From Pseudomonas baetica (GTDB lineage: Bacteria > Pseudomonadota > Gammaproteobacteria > Pseudomonadales > Pseudomonadaceae): DNA of 64,000 nt. The notes under the pieces were generated by a model, which was given only the letters and a program-made list of their open reading frames with translations, did no database searches and had not been told where the DNA came from. A program made the position numbers and the translations under genes. Location: the NCBI RefSeq assembly GCF_002813455.1, contig NZ_PHHE01000001.1, positions 4,398,001-4,462,000 on the forward strand, read 5' to 3'. Positions 28,180-36,130 of the stretch are shown here, one piece after another; the first letter of the stretch is position 1; every line of letters begins with the position of its first letter.

Positions 28180-28581
28180 ATGCGCAGATCCAACCGAGGT
28201 TTCACCCTGATCGAAATCATGATCGTGATTGCGATCATCGGGATTGTGCTCACCATCAGCATTCCAAGTTACAACGAATACGTGAAGAAAGGCCGCCGCG
28301 CCGAAGTGGTGTCGCTGCTCTCGGAACAGGCACAGAGCCTCGAACGTTTCTACACCAAGAACAATGTCTACACCGGTATCACCGGTTTGAGCGCGGGCAA
28401 TGATTTCTACACCCTCACGCCGACGATCACTGATCAGACCTTCCTGCTGACTGCCGTCCGTAAAACGGGCACGGCCATGGCCACCGACAAGTGCGGGGAT
28501 TTCACCCTGACCAACACCGGTGTCAGAAGCATGAACAACGCGACCACCGGGCTGACCACCAAGGATTGCTGGGGCCGCTGA
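28180..28581 (+). CDS. pilE: Minor pilin PilE
   Basis: A 133-aa pilin-like protein with leader MRRSNRG/FTLIEIMIVIAIIGIVLTISIPSYNEYVKKGRR and Glu5. The C-terminal part follows the PilE pattern (DFYTLTPTITDQTFLLTAVRKTGTAMATDKCGDFTL...KDCWGR), with a Cys pair forming the D-region loop. It is the last gene of the minor pilin operon. The small pilY2 gene found between pilY1 and pilE in P. aeruginosa is absent: only 15 bp separate the two genes here. Confidence 0.93.
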   Translation: MRRSNRGFTLIEIMIVIAIIGIVLTISIPSYNEYVKKGRRAEVVSLLSEQAQSLERFYTKNNVYTGITGLSAGNDFYTLTPTITDQTFLLTAVRKTGTAMATDKCGDFTLTNTGVRSMNNATTGLTTKDCWGR

Positions 28582-28638
28582 GGCGCTTATCTTCGGGTGC
28601 CTTTTGCGCCCACTGTCTTTTTTACGGTTGGATCAAAC

Positions 28639-29739
28639 ATGACCAGGCAACAGCAAGTGGTGATTGTCGGTGGCGGGGTGATTGGCCTGCTGACGGCCTA
28701 CAATCTCGCCTCCGAAGTGCGCAGCGTGGTGCTGCTGGACCGCTCGAATGTCGGCCAGGAATCGTCCTGGGCGGGTGGCGGTATCGTTTCTCCGCTGTAT
28801 CCGTGGCGCTATAGCCCGGCAGTCACCGCCCTGGCGCATTGGTCTCAGGATTTTTATCCACAGCTCGGTGAACGCCTGTTTGCGGATACCGGTGTCGATC
28901 CTGAAGTCCACACCACAGGCCTGTACTGGCTGGATCTGGATGATGAGGCAGAAGCGCTTGCGTGGGCTGAACGGGAGAGCCGCCCGCTGCGGGCTGTGGA
29001 TATCTCGGCGGCGCACGATGCAGTGCCGGTGCTCGGTGGTGGATTCTCGCGGGCAATCTACATGGCCGACGTGGCCAACGTGCGTAATCCACGGCTGGTG
29101 AAGTCGCTGAAAGCGGCGTTGCTGGCGCTGCCGAACGTGATCATTCATGAGCAGTGCGAGGTCAGTGGATTTGTTCGTGAAGGCGAGCGGGTGGTTGGCG
29201 TACAGACTTCCACTGGCGTGATCACTGGCGATCAGGTCGTCCTAACGGCTGGCGCGTGGAGCGGTGATCTGCTCAAGACGCTGGATCTGACGCTGCCCGT
29301 CGAGCCGGTCAAAGGCCAGATGATTCTCTACAAGTGTGCGGCGGACTTTCTGCCGAGCATGGTGCTGGCCAAGGGGCGTTATGCGATTCCGCGTCGCGAC
29401 GGGCACATACTGATTGGCAGTACGCTGGAACATGAAGGCTTCGACAAGACCCCGACCGATGTAGCGCTGCAAAGCCTCAAGGCTTCGGCGGTGGAGTTGC
29501 TGCCGGCACTGGCGGATGCCGAAGTGGTGGGGCATTGGGCAGGGTTACGCCCGGGCTCGCCGGAGGGGATTCCCTACATTGGTCGGGTGCCGGGGTTTGA
29601 CGGTTTGTGGCTGAACTGCGGGCATTACCGCAATGGGTTGGTGCTGGCGCCGGCGTCGTGTCAGTTGTTTGCCGATGTGATGCTGGGGCGGGCGCCGATT
29701 ATTGATCCGGCGCCGTATGCGCCTGAAGGCCGCATCTAG
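28639..29739 (+). CDS. thiO: Glycine oxidase ThiO
   Basis: A 366-aa FAD-dependent amine oxidase (DAO fold, PA4548-like). The Rossmann motif VIVGGGVIGLLTA is at residues 7-19. FAD-contact motifs ESSWAGGGIVSPLYPWRY and the C-terminal HWAGLRPGSPEGIPYIGRVPG and NCGHYRNGLVLAPAS are present. It oxidises glycine to iminoglyoxylate for the thiazole ring of thiamine; broader D-amino acid activity is possible. ATG 28639 is the family start. It is 57 bp after pilE and convergent with pilR. Confidence 0.9.
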   Translation: MTRQQQVVIVGGGVIGLLTAYNLASEVRSVVLLDRSNVGQESSWAGGGIVSPLYPWRYSPAVTALAHWSQDFYPQLGERLFADTGVDPEVHTTGLYWLDLDDEAEALAWAERESRPLRAVDISAAHDAVPVLGGGFSRAIYMADVANVRNPRLVKSLKAALLALPNVIIHEQCEVSGFVREGERVVGVQTSTGVITGDQVVLTAGAWSGDLLKTLDLTLPVEPVKGQMILYKCAADFLPSMVLAKGRYAIPRRDGHILIGSTLEHEGFDKTPTDVALQSLKASAVELLPALADAEVVGHWAGLRPGSPEGIPYIGRVPGFDGLWLNCGHYRNGLVLAPASCQLFADVMLGRAPIIDPAPYAPEGRI

Positions 29740-29770
29740 TCAGACATTTCCAGAGTCCGACAGACCGCTT

Positions 29771-29862
29771 TCGCGAGCAGGCTCGCTCCCACAGTTATCT
29801 CGGCTGCTCACACATTTTGTGTTCACCGCCGATCCACTGTGGGAGCGGGCTTGCTCGCGAAG
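29771..29862. repeat. Back-to-back REP pair between thiO and pilR
   Basis: The order of arms is the reverse of a REPIN. TTCGCGAGCAGGCTCGCTCCCAC comes first, then 45 bp, then GTGGGAGCGGGCTTGCTCGCGAAGG. The GTGGGAG ends therefore face each other. The element sits between two convergent genes, 6 bp from the pilR stop. Confidence 0.9.
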
Positions 29863-29868
29863 GAGCCC

Positions 29869-31215
29869 TCAATCCAGACCGAGTTTTTTCAGGCGATAAC
29901 GCATTGACCTGAACGAAAGACTCAACCGCTGCGCCGCCGCCGTGCGGTTCCAGCGGGTTTCCTCCAGCGCCTGCAAGATCAGTTTGCGCTCGACGCTCTC
30001 CAGGTAGTCCTCCAGATTGTCGATCTGTGTCAGGTCTGCAATCCCGCCATCCGCCGCACAGTTGCCTTCGCTCAGCCGCAGGTCTTCAGCCTCGATCATG
30101 CGGTTTTCGCACAGCGTGTGCGCGCGTTCGAGCACGTTCTCCAGCTCCCTCACATTGCCCGGAAAGCGATAATTCTTCAGCGCTTCCAACGCCTGTGGAT
30201 GCAGGCTTGCCGCCGGTTGGCCCGAGTCTTTGGCCAGGCGCTTGAGCATGTGTTCCGCCAGCGCTTCAATGTCATCGCGGCGCTCGCGCAGGGACGGCAC
30301 CCGCAACTCGATCACGTTGAGCCGGTAATACAGATCCTGGCGAAAGCGCTCGGCGGCGACTTCCGCATCGAGATCCTTGTGGGTTGCGCAGAGAATGCGC
30401 ACATCGACCACGCTTTCCTGCTGGCCGCCGACGCTGCGTACGGCTTTCTCCTGAATCGCCCGCAGCAACTTGACCTGCATCGACAGCGGCAGGTCCGCCA
30501 CCTCATCAAGAAACAGCGTGCCGCCGTGTGCCGCCTGGAACAGTCCCGGCTTGTCTTCGACTGCACCAGTGAAACTGCCTTTGCGATGGCCGAAGAATTC
30601 GCTTTCCATCAATTCCGAAGGAATCGCCCCGCAGTTCACCGGTACGAACGGCTGGCCGGCGCGCGGCCCTTGTTCGTGAATCAGGCGCGCGACCAGTTCC
30701 TTGCCGCTGCCGGATTCACCACTGATGTAAACCGGTGCCTGGCTGCGAGCGAGTTTGTCGATTTGCTTGCGCAGCGTGCGCATCGGCAGCGAGTCGCCCA
30801 GCAATCGTCGATCAATCGAGACCGCCGCGCTGCCTGCCGTCGGCATACGCAGGGCGGTCGCGACCAGTTCGCGCAGGCGCGTGAGATCCACCGGTTTGGT
30901 CAGAAAGTCGAACGCCCCGGCCTTCAATGCATTGATTGCCGTCTCGAGGCTGCCGTAGGCGGTGATCATCGCTACCGGCAGTTGTGGATAGCGTTGCTGG
31001 ATGTGCTGCACCAAATCCAGCCCCGTGCCGTCGGGCAGGCGCATGTCGGTCAGGCACAGGTCGAAGGTCTCGCGATGCAGCAGGGCCTGGGCTTCGCCGA
31101 GATTGCGAGCGCTGAAAGTGTTGAGTTTCATCCGTCCCAGGGTGATTTCCAGGAGTTCGCGGATATCCGGTTCGTCGTCGACGATGAGGATCTTTTGCCG
31201 TGGGCTCGTGTTCAA
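29869..31215 (-). CDS. pilR: Sigma-54-dependent response regulator PilR
   Basis: A 448-aa NtrC-type activator. The receiver domain has DD at 13-14 and the phospho-acceptor Asp57 (LTDMRLPDG). The AAA+ domain has Walker A GESGSGKE at 166-173 and sigma-54 loop GSFTGA at 213-218. The C-terminal Fis-type helix-turn-helix is TRWNRTAAAQRLSLSFRSMRYRLKKLGL. It activates pilA in P. aeruginosa, and a matching sigma-54 promoter lies at 48667 in this window. The start is a TTG (31215-31213) that overlaps the pilS stop as TTGA; the longer upstream frame runs inside pilS and has no support. Coupled translation is likely. Confidence 0.95.
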   Translation of the reverse strand: MNTSPRQKILIVDDEPDIRELLEITLGRMKLNTFSARNLGEAQALLHRETFDLCLTDMRLPDGTGLDLVQHIQQRYPQLPVAMITAYGSLETAINALKAGAFDFLTKPVDLTRLRELVATALRMPTAGSAAVSIDRRLLGDSLPMRTLRKQIDKLARSQAPVYISGESGSGKELVARLIHEQGPRAGQPFVPVNCGAIPSELMESEFFGHRKGSFTGAVEDKPGLFQAAHGGTLFLDEVADLPLSMQVKLLRAIQEKAVRSVGGQQESVVDVRILCATHKDLDAEVAAERFRQDLYYRLNVIELRVPSLRERRDDIEALAEHMLKRLAKDSGQPAASLHPQALEALKNYRFPGNVRELENVLERAHTLCENRMIEAEDLRLSEGNCAADGGIADLTQIDNLEDYLESVERKLILQALEETRWNRTAAAQRLSLSFRSMRYRLKKLGLD

Positions 31216-32822
31216 CTTTGTTTCCGTCCGTGAGCAAAGGTGATGCGAAAGCAGCCGCCGCCTTGGCGTGGTTTGAAGTCTAGGCGCGCCTGGTTGCTTT
31301 CGCACAGCTCACGGGACAGATAAAGCCCAAGGCCGGTGCCCTGGTTGCTGGTGGTAAAGAACGGTTCGAACAGGTGGGCCTGTTCATCAAGCGCCACGCC
31401 GGGGCCGTTGTCCTGCACTTCGAGCACGGCCAACTGGCTGTCGGTGTCGATAAACAAGGCCAGCCAAACCTCGGCCTGATCGTGCAGCAGGGCGCTGTGA
31501 CGCCAGCCGTTGCGTAACAGATTGTCGAGAGTTTGCGTGAGCTGGTTGGGGTCCATCAGGGTGGTGAAATCACCTGAATTGATCCGCAGATGAATGCGCT
31601 GGCGCTCGGTGGCCTGTTCGCGGCTTTCGCTGACGAAGTGTTCCAGCCACGGCTTGAGATCCAGCCGTTGCGGTGCGCTCTGTTGGCGGCGGGACAGTTG
31701 CAAGACGTTTTCGATAACTCGATTCATGCGCTGGGAGTGATCTTGAATGATCTGCGTCAGACGCCGATCCGCGCTATCGAGTTCCTCGGATTCCGCCAAT
31801 AGCTGTGCGGCGTGACTGATGGCGCCCAGTGGATTGCGAATTTCGTGGGAGATACCGGCGGTCAGGCGCCCGAGCGCGGCAAGCTTCAGTTGCTGTGCCT
31901 GTTGGGCGATTTGCGCCAGGTCTTCAAGAAATACGAGGGTCTGTTGATTGGGGCTCTGTTCGAGAGCGATGAAGCTGGGCTGCAATTCCAGACCGTTGCC
32001 GGGTATTTTCAGGCTCTGTGGGCGCAGGGTCGGGTTGTTCATCCACAGTTGCAGACGATCGACCAAAGCGCTCGAGTAGTCGTCGATCAAGTGCCCTTGA
32101 AGGTGTGATTGCGCGAGCAGGGTTTGGGCGCTGTGATTGGCCAGTTGTACTCGGCGCTGTTCGTCGAGAACCAGAATCCCGGTGCGCATGCGTTGCAGAA
32201 TCAACGCGTTGAGGGCTTCAAGGCCAACCACTTCGCTGGCCCGCCGCTCAGCCAGGTTTTCACTGACTTCAAGGCGTCGGATCAGCCCCTGCACCAGCAA
32301 CGAGGCGGCAAAACACAATGCGCCGAGGGTGCCCGCCTGCAGGTATTCATTGGCGCTCAGGGGATGGCTGAAACTCAGCAGGAAACTCAGGCCGACAATC
32401 CCGAGAGCGCCAATGGCAGCGATCAGCATGCCGATGCGGCGGCGCAGCAGGGTGTTGCTGATCGCAACCGAGACCACCAGCAAATTGCCGAAGGCGCTGG
32501 CGACTCCGCCCGCGGCAAAGAACAGAGCGCACAGCAGCAGGACATCGACGAGGGCCAGGCTGAACAACTGTGCTGGTCGCCGGGTGTTCTCAAGGAACAC
32601 CACCAGCAGAATGTTCAGTACCAGATACAGCCAACTGCCGCCGCGCAGCAGATCGTCGTTGGCCGACGTCAGCAGGCGGTTGTCCATGTTGCTGGAGATC
32701 AGCAGCACCAGCGTGATGCCGACACTTAAGCGGTAGAGATGATAAAGGCGCAGCAGACGCTGAGCCTGTTTGCTGTTGGCGTGGGTGGCCTCAGCGATCA
32801 CTGGAACCAGGGCCTTGCTCAA
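31212..32822 (-). CDS. pilS: Sensor histidine kinase PilS
   Basis: A 536-aa membrane kinase. Six hydrophobic segments fill about residues 30-185. A PAS-like region follows (LQRMRTGILVLDEQRRVQLAN). The HisKA phosphorylation site is LGRLTAGISHEIRNPLGAISHAAQLL, and the HATPase domain has DNLLRNGWRHS, VQDNGPGV and GTGLGLYLSR. It should phosphorylate PilR and, in P. aeruginosa, senses pilin in the membrane. The assigned start is TTG 32822, inside the 3' end of the preceding gene; a GTG six codons further in is an alternative. Confidence 0.92.
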   Translation of the reverse strand: MSKALVPVIAEATHANSKQAQRLLRLYHLYRLSVGITLVLLISSNMDNRLLTSANDDLLRGGSWLYLVLNILLVVFLENTRRPAQLFSLALVDVLLLCALFFAAGGVASAFGNLLVVSVAISNTLLRRRIGMLIAAIGALGIVGLSFLLSFSHPLSANEYLQAGTLGALCFAASLLVQGLIRRLEVSENLAERRASEVVGLEALNALILQRMRTGILVLDEQRRVQLANHSAQTLLAQSHLQGHLIDDYSSALVDRLQLWMNNPTLRPQSLKIPGNGLELQPSFIALEQSPNQQTLVFLEDLAQIAQQAQQLKLAALGRLTAGISHEIRNPLGAISHAAQLLAESEELDSADRRLTQIIQDHSQRMNRVIENVLQLSRRQQSAPQRLDLKPWLEHFVSESREQATERQRIHLRINSGDFTTLMDPNQLTQTLDNLLRNGWRHSALLHDQAEVWLALFIDTDSQLAVLEVQDNGPGVALDEQAHLFEPFFTTSNQGTGLGLYLSRELCESNQARLDFKPRQGGGCFRITFAHGRKQS

Positions 32823-33024
32823 GGTGAGCCTGGCTGCAATACCACTGTTGTTGAAGGTTCAGTGCACGGTCGCGGGGCAGGTGTACGCCGCAATGAGCGC
32901 AGCGCACCATCGGCGCGGCGTCTTGCTCTCGAGGGGACTGTGCGGAGGCAGCGGGGGCCTTGAATTTGCGCCACAGCCATACCGCAGCAAAAATCAGGAC
33001 GATCCAGAACAATAAACGAAGCAT
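32791..33024 (-). CDS. PP0621 family protein, one membrane span plus Cys/His ribbon
   Basis: A 77-aa protein, MLRLLFWIVLIFAAVWLWRKF. An N-terminal membrane anchor is followed by a Pro/Ala linker and CAHCGVHLPRDRAL...WYCSQAHLEQ. The CxxC...CxxxH pattern (C42, C45, C63, H67 approximately) looks like a small zinc-binding site. No function is known. It lies immediately upstream of pilS in several Pseudomonas and overlaps it by 32 nt here, which suggests co-expression with the pilin regulators. Confidence 0.8.
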   Translation of the reverse strand: MLRLLFWIVLIFAAVWLWRKFKAPAASAQSPREQDAAPMVRCAHCGVHLPRDRALNLQQQWYCSQAHLEQGPGSSDR

Positions 33025-33105
33025 GATGAGCGGCTTTTCGACTGATGATTCGCCAGTTTAGCCAAGGACCTCACCAGCGCACAGCCTATTAAAGCGCGGC
33101 AATGA

Positions 33106-33133
33106 AAAAGGGAGATCCGAAGATCTCCCTTTT
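33106..33133 (-). terminator. Terminator of bamD
   Basis: AAAAGGGAGATC and GATCTCCCTTTT form a 12-bp perfect stem on a CGAA (TTCG on the minus strand) tetraloop. It gives T-runs on both strands and lies 18 bp after the bamD stop. Confidence 0.9.
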
Positions 33134-33150
33134 CTGTGCATCCGGTGTGA

Positions 33151-34167
33151 TCAGTCGAACACGCCGAAAGTCATGTAGCTGAACCACGAGCGGTCAGTGT
33201 CGCTCGACTCAGGCTCTGGCTCTTCGATCACGTCGCCGTTCTCGTCTTTAGGCTTGAGCTCGTTCGGGATCGCGTCTTTCGCGTCCTGGAACTGCTTCTG
33301 CACGTCCTGGTTGGCGCGGGTCTCTCCCGGCGGCAGCGGTGGACGCGACTCGATCAGACCCAACGTCGCCTTGCTCAGAAACGAACGGTTGTCGGCTTCG
33401 GCAACGCGAGGCACGAACTGGCCATCTTGCAGGCTCGGGTGGTTCGGGTAGTTGAGTCTCAGGGTTTCCAGGCTGGTGGCCGCCAGATCGTCCAGGTGCA
33501 GACGCTGATAGGCTTCAGTCATTACCGCCAGGCCGTCGCCGACCGATGGGGTTTCCTGAAAGTTTTCTACTACATAACGGCCACGGTTGGCGGCGGCAAC
33601 GTACGCCTGACGGGTCAGGTAGTAGTCGGCCACGTGGATTTCGTAGGCGGCCAGCAGGTTGCGCAGGTAAATCATGCGCTGCTTGGCGTCCGGCGCGTAG
33701 CGACTGTTCGGATAGCGGCTGGTCAGCTGGGCGAACTCGTTGTAGGAGTCGCGCGCGGCGCCCGGGTCACGCTTGGTCATGTCCAGCGGCAGGAAGCGCG
33801 CCAGCAGGCCGACGTCCTGGTCGAACGAAGTCAGACCTTTGAGGTAATACGCGTAATCCACGTTCGGGTGCTGCGGATGCAAACGAATGAAACGCTCGGC
33901 GGCGGACTTTGCAGCTTCCGGTTCGGCGTTTTTATAGTTGGCGTAGATCAGCTCCAGCTGTGCCTGATCGGCGTAGCGACCGAACGGATAACGCGACTCC
34001 AGAGCCTTCAGCTTGGCTGTGGCGCTGGTGTAGCTGTTGTTGTCCAAGTCAGTCTGAGCCTGCTGATACAGCTCGGCTTCGCTGAGGTTTTCGTCTACGA
34101 CTTCCTTCGATGAGCAAGCAGCGGTCAATGCGAGGATGGCGATCAGCAGCAGGTGTTTCACTTGCAT
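33151..34167 (-). CDS. bamD: Outer membrane assembly lipoprotein BamD
   Basis: A 338-aa essential lipoprotein of the Bam complex, which inserts beta-barrel proteins in the outer membrane (ComL, PA4545). The lipobox LTAAC places the lipidated Cys at residue 18 of the ATG 34167 start. TPR-like repeats follow ([58 protein letters not shown]). The C-terminal tail beyond the repeats is acidic and longer than in E. coli, as in other pseudomonads. It is divergent from rluD. Confidence 0.96.
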   Translation of the reverse strand: MQVKHLLLIAILALTAACSSKEVVDENLSEAELYQQAQTDLDNNSYTSATAKLKALESRYPFGRYADQAQLELIYANYKNAEPEAAKSAAERFIRLHPQHPNVDYAYYLKGLTSFDQDVGLLARFLPLDMTKRDPGAARDSYNEFAQLTSRYPNSRYAPDAKQRMIYLRNLLAAYEIHVADYYLTRQAYVAAANRGRYVVENFQETPSVGDGLAVMTEAYQRLHLDDLAATSLETLRLNYPNHPSLQDGQFVPRVAEADNRSFLSKATLGLIESRPPLPPGETRANQDVQKQFQDAKDAIPNELKPKDENGDVIEEPEPESSDTDRSWFSYMTFGVFD

Positions 34168-34318
34168 GGCGGCTTGCGTCCCTATGACGGCCGCTGTCTT
34201 GGGCGGGGCCGTCCTGTTATGATGAGCGCCCCGTTGAAAAGCCTCGGGGCAAAAGACGCCGTATTTAACCACAAGCGCGCAGCCGAAACCAAAAGCTGTG
34301 CCGACGCACAGTCAGAGC

Positions 34319-35281
34319 ATGTCCGATAAAATTGAACTTCGCGCAGAGGTGCCGTCCGATTTGGGCGGCCAACGCCTCGATCAAGTCGCTGCCCAACTCT
34401 TCGCTGAGCACTCACGCTCGCGCCTTTCCGCCTGGATCAAAGAAGGTCGCCTGACTGTGGACGGGGCGGTCATCCGCCCGCGCGACATCGTGCACGGCGG
34501 TGCCATCCTTGAACTGACTGCCGAGCAAGAAGCCCAGGGCGAGTGGATCGCCCAGGACATCGAGCTCGACATCGTCTATGAAGACGACGACATCCTGGTG
34601 ATCAACAAGCCTGCGGGCCTGGTGGTGCACCCGGCTGCCGGTCACGCCGATGGCACCCTGCTCAACGCCTTGCTGCACCATGTGCCGGACATTATCAATG
34701 TCCCACGCGCCGGTATCGTGCATCGTCTGGACAAGGACACCACCGGTCTGATGGTGGTGGCCAAGACCATTCAGGCGCAGACAAAGCTTGTTACTCAATT
34801 GCAGAGTCGCAGCGTCAGCCGGATCTACGAGTGCATCGTGATCGGTGTTGTCACCGCCGGTGGCAAAATCAATGCCCCGATCGGTCGTCACGGCCAGCAA
34901 CGCCAGCGCATGGCGGTGATGGAAGGTGGCAAGCCTGCCGTCAGCCACTATCGCGTGCTGGAGCGCTTCCGCTCTCACACTCATGTTCGGGTGAAACTGG
35001 AAACCGGTCGTACTCACCAGATTCGCGTGCATATGTCGCACATCAACTTCCCGTTGGTCGGCGATCCGGCGTACGGCGGTCGTTTCCGCATACCGCCTGC
35101 TGCGAACCTGAACATGGTCGAAACCCTCAAGAACTTCCCGCGGCAGGCTCTGCATGCGCGGTTCCTTGAGCTGGATCACCCGACGACCGGTGAGCGCATG
35201 AGCTGGGAATCGCCGTTGCCGGAAGATTTCGTCTGGCTGCTGACCCTGCTCAAGCAGGATCGCGAGGCTTTCGTCGGATGA
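34319..35281 (+). CDS. rluD: 23S rRNA pseudouridine synthase RluD
   Basis: A 320-aa RluA-family enzyme that modifies 23S rRNA helix 69 (positions 1911, 1915 and 1917 in E. coli numbering). The N-terminal S4 domain is RLDQVAAQLFAEHSRSRLSAWIKEGRLTVDG. The catalytic Asp is Asp138 in HRLDKDTTGLMVV. GRTHQIRVHMSH is intact. ATG 34319 is the family start. A TATGAT at 34218-34223 may be its -10 box. Its stop overlaps the pgeF start by 4 nt. Confidence 0.96.
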   Translation: MSDKIELRAEVPSDLGGQRLDQVAAQLFAEHSRSRLSAWIKEGRLTVDGAVIRPRDIVHGGAILELTAEQEAQGEWIAQDIELDIVYEDDDILVINKPAGLVVHPAAGHADGTLLNALLHHVPDIINVPRAGIVHRLDKDTTGLMVVAKTIQAQTKLVTQLQSRSVSRIYECIVIGVVTAGGKINAPIGRHGQQRQRMAVMEGGKPAVSHYRVLERFRSHTHVRVKLETGRTHQIRVHMSHINFPLVGDPAYGGRFRIPPAANLNMVETLKNFPRQALHARFLELDHPTTGERMSWESPLPEDFVWLLTLLKQDREAFVG

Positions 35282-36000
35282 ACTGGCTGACGCCGGACTG
35301 GCCTGCGCCGGCCAGCGTCAAAGCCTGCGTCACCACCCGCGAGGGTGGTGTCAGCGAGGCGCCGTTCGACAGCCTCAATCTGGGCGATCATGTTGATGAC
35401 CGTCCTGAGGCTGTTGCCGAGAACCGTCGGCGCCTGACTGATCACTTCTCTATAAAGCCTGCCTGGTTGCAGCAAGTGCACGGTATTGCCGTGGCACATG
35501 CTGACCCAGGCATTGTTGCGACAGCAGACGCCAGCTGGACAGCAACGCCCGGTATTGCCTGCGCGGCAATGACGGCGGATTGCTTGCCGGCGTTGTTCTG
35601 CGATCGTGCTGGCACACGTGTGGCGGCGGCCCATGCCGGTTGGCGCGGTCTGGCGGCGGGTGTACTCGAAGCCACGCTCGACACGCTCGATGTCCCGGCT
35701 GAAGAGGTGCTGGTCTGGCTCGGCCCGGCCATCGGCCCGAAAGCCTTTGAAGTAGGCCCGGAAGTACGGGAAGTCTTCATCAATCAATTGCCCGCAGCGG
35801 CCGAAGCCTTTTTGCCGAGCCACAATGCCGGCAAGTTCATGGCTGACATCTATCTGCTGGCGCGCCTGCGTCTGGCTGAACGCGGTGTCACTGCTGTTTA
35901 TGGTGGCGGTTTCTGCACCGTGACCGATCCGCGCTTCTTCTCCTATCGCCGTGCGTCGCGCACCGGTCGCTTTGCCTCCCTCATCTGGCTCACCCGCTAG
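35278..36000 (+). CDS. pgeF: Peptidoglycan editing factor PgeF (laccase-domain protein)
   Basis: A 240-aa protein of the YfiH/PgeF family (PA4543-like). The conserved zinc-site motifs are present: QQVHGIAV, MTADCLPALFCD and AAAHAGWRGLAAGV. PgeF removes wrongly incorporated L-Ser residues from peptidoglycan precursors in E. coli; older annotations call it a polyphenol oxidase. It is cytoplasmic, without a signal peptide. It is translationally coupled to rluD (ATGA), a common pairing in gammaproteobacteria. Confidence 0.93.
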   Translation: MNWLTPDWPAPASVKACVTTREGGVSEAPFDSLNLGDHVDDRPEAVAENRRRLTDHFSIKPAWLQQVHGIAVAHADPGIVATADASWTATPGIACAAMTADCLPALFCDRAGTRVAAAHAGWRGLAAGVLEATLDTLDVPAEEVLVWLGPAIGPKAFEVGPEVREVFINQLPAAAEAFLPSHNAGKFMADIYLLARLRLAERGVTAVYGGGFCTVTDPRFFSYRRASRTGRFASLIWLTR

Positions 36001-36030
36001 ACTTGCCTGACCTGCATCAACTCTCCGCCG

Positions 36031-36059
36031 CTTGAATCTCGCAGAATCGACCGCATCTA
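36031..36059 (+). promoter_or_regulatory. Sigma-32 (RpoH) heat-shock promoter of clpB
   Basis: CTTGAA at 36031-36036, a 14-bp spacer and CCGCATCTA at 36051-36059. This is close to the RpoH consensus CTTGAAA-N11-16-CCCCATNT. It lies 72 bp before the clpB start. Confidence 0.8.
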
Positions 36060-36130
36060 CAGTGGTATCTGGCAGGTTTCTTTATTCAGGATGGTTTTTA
36101 GGTCCGGCCTGCTCAAAAGGAAGGTGACCC

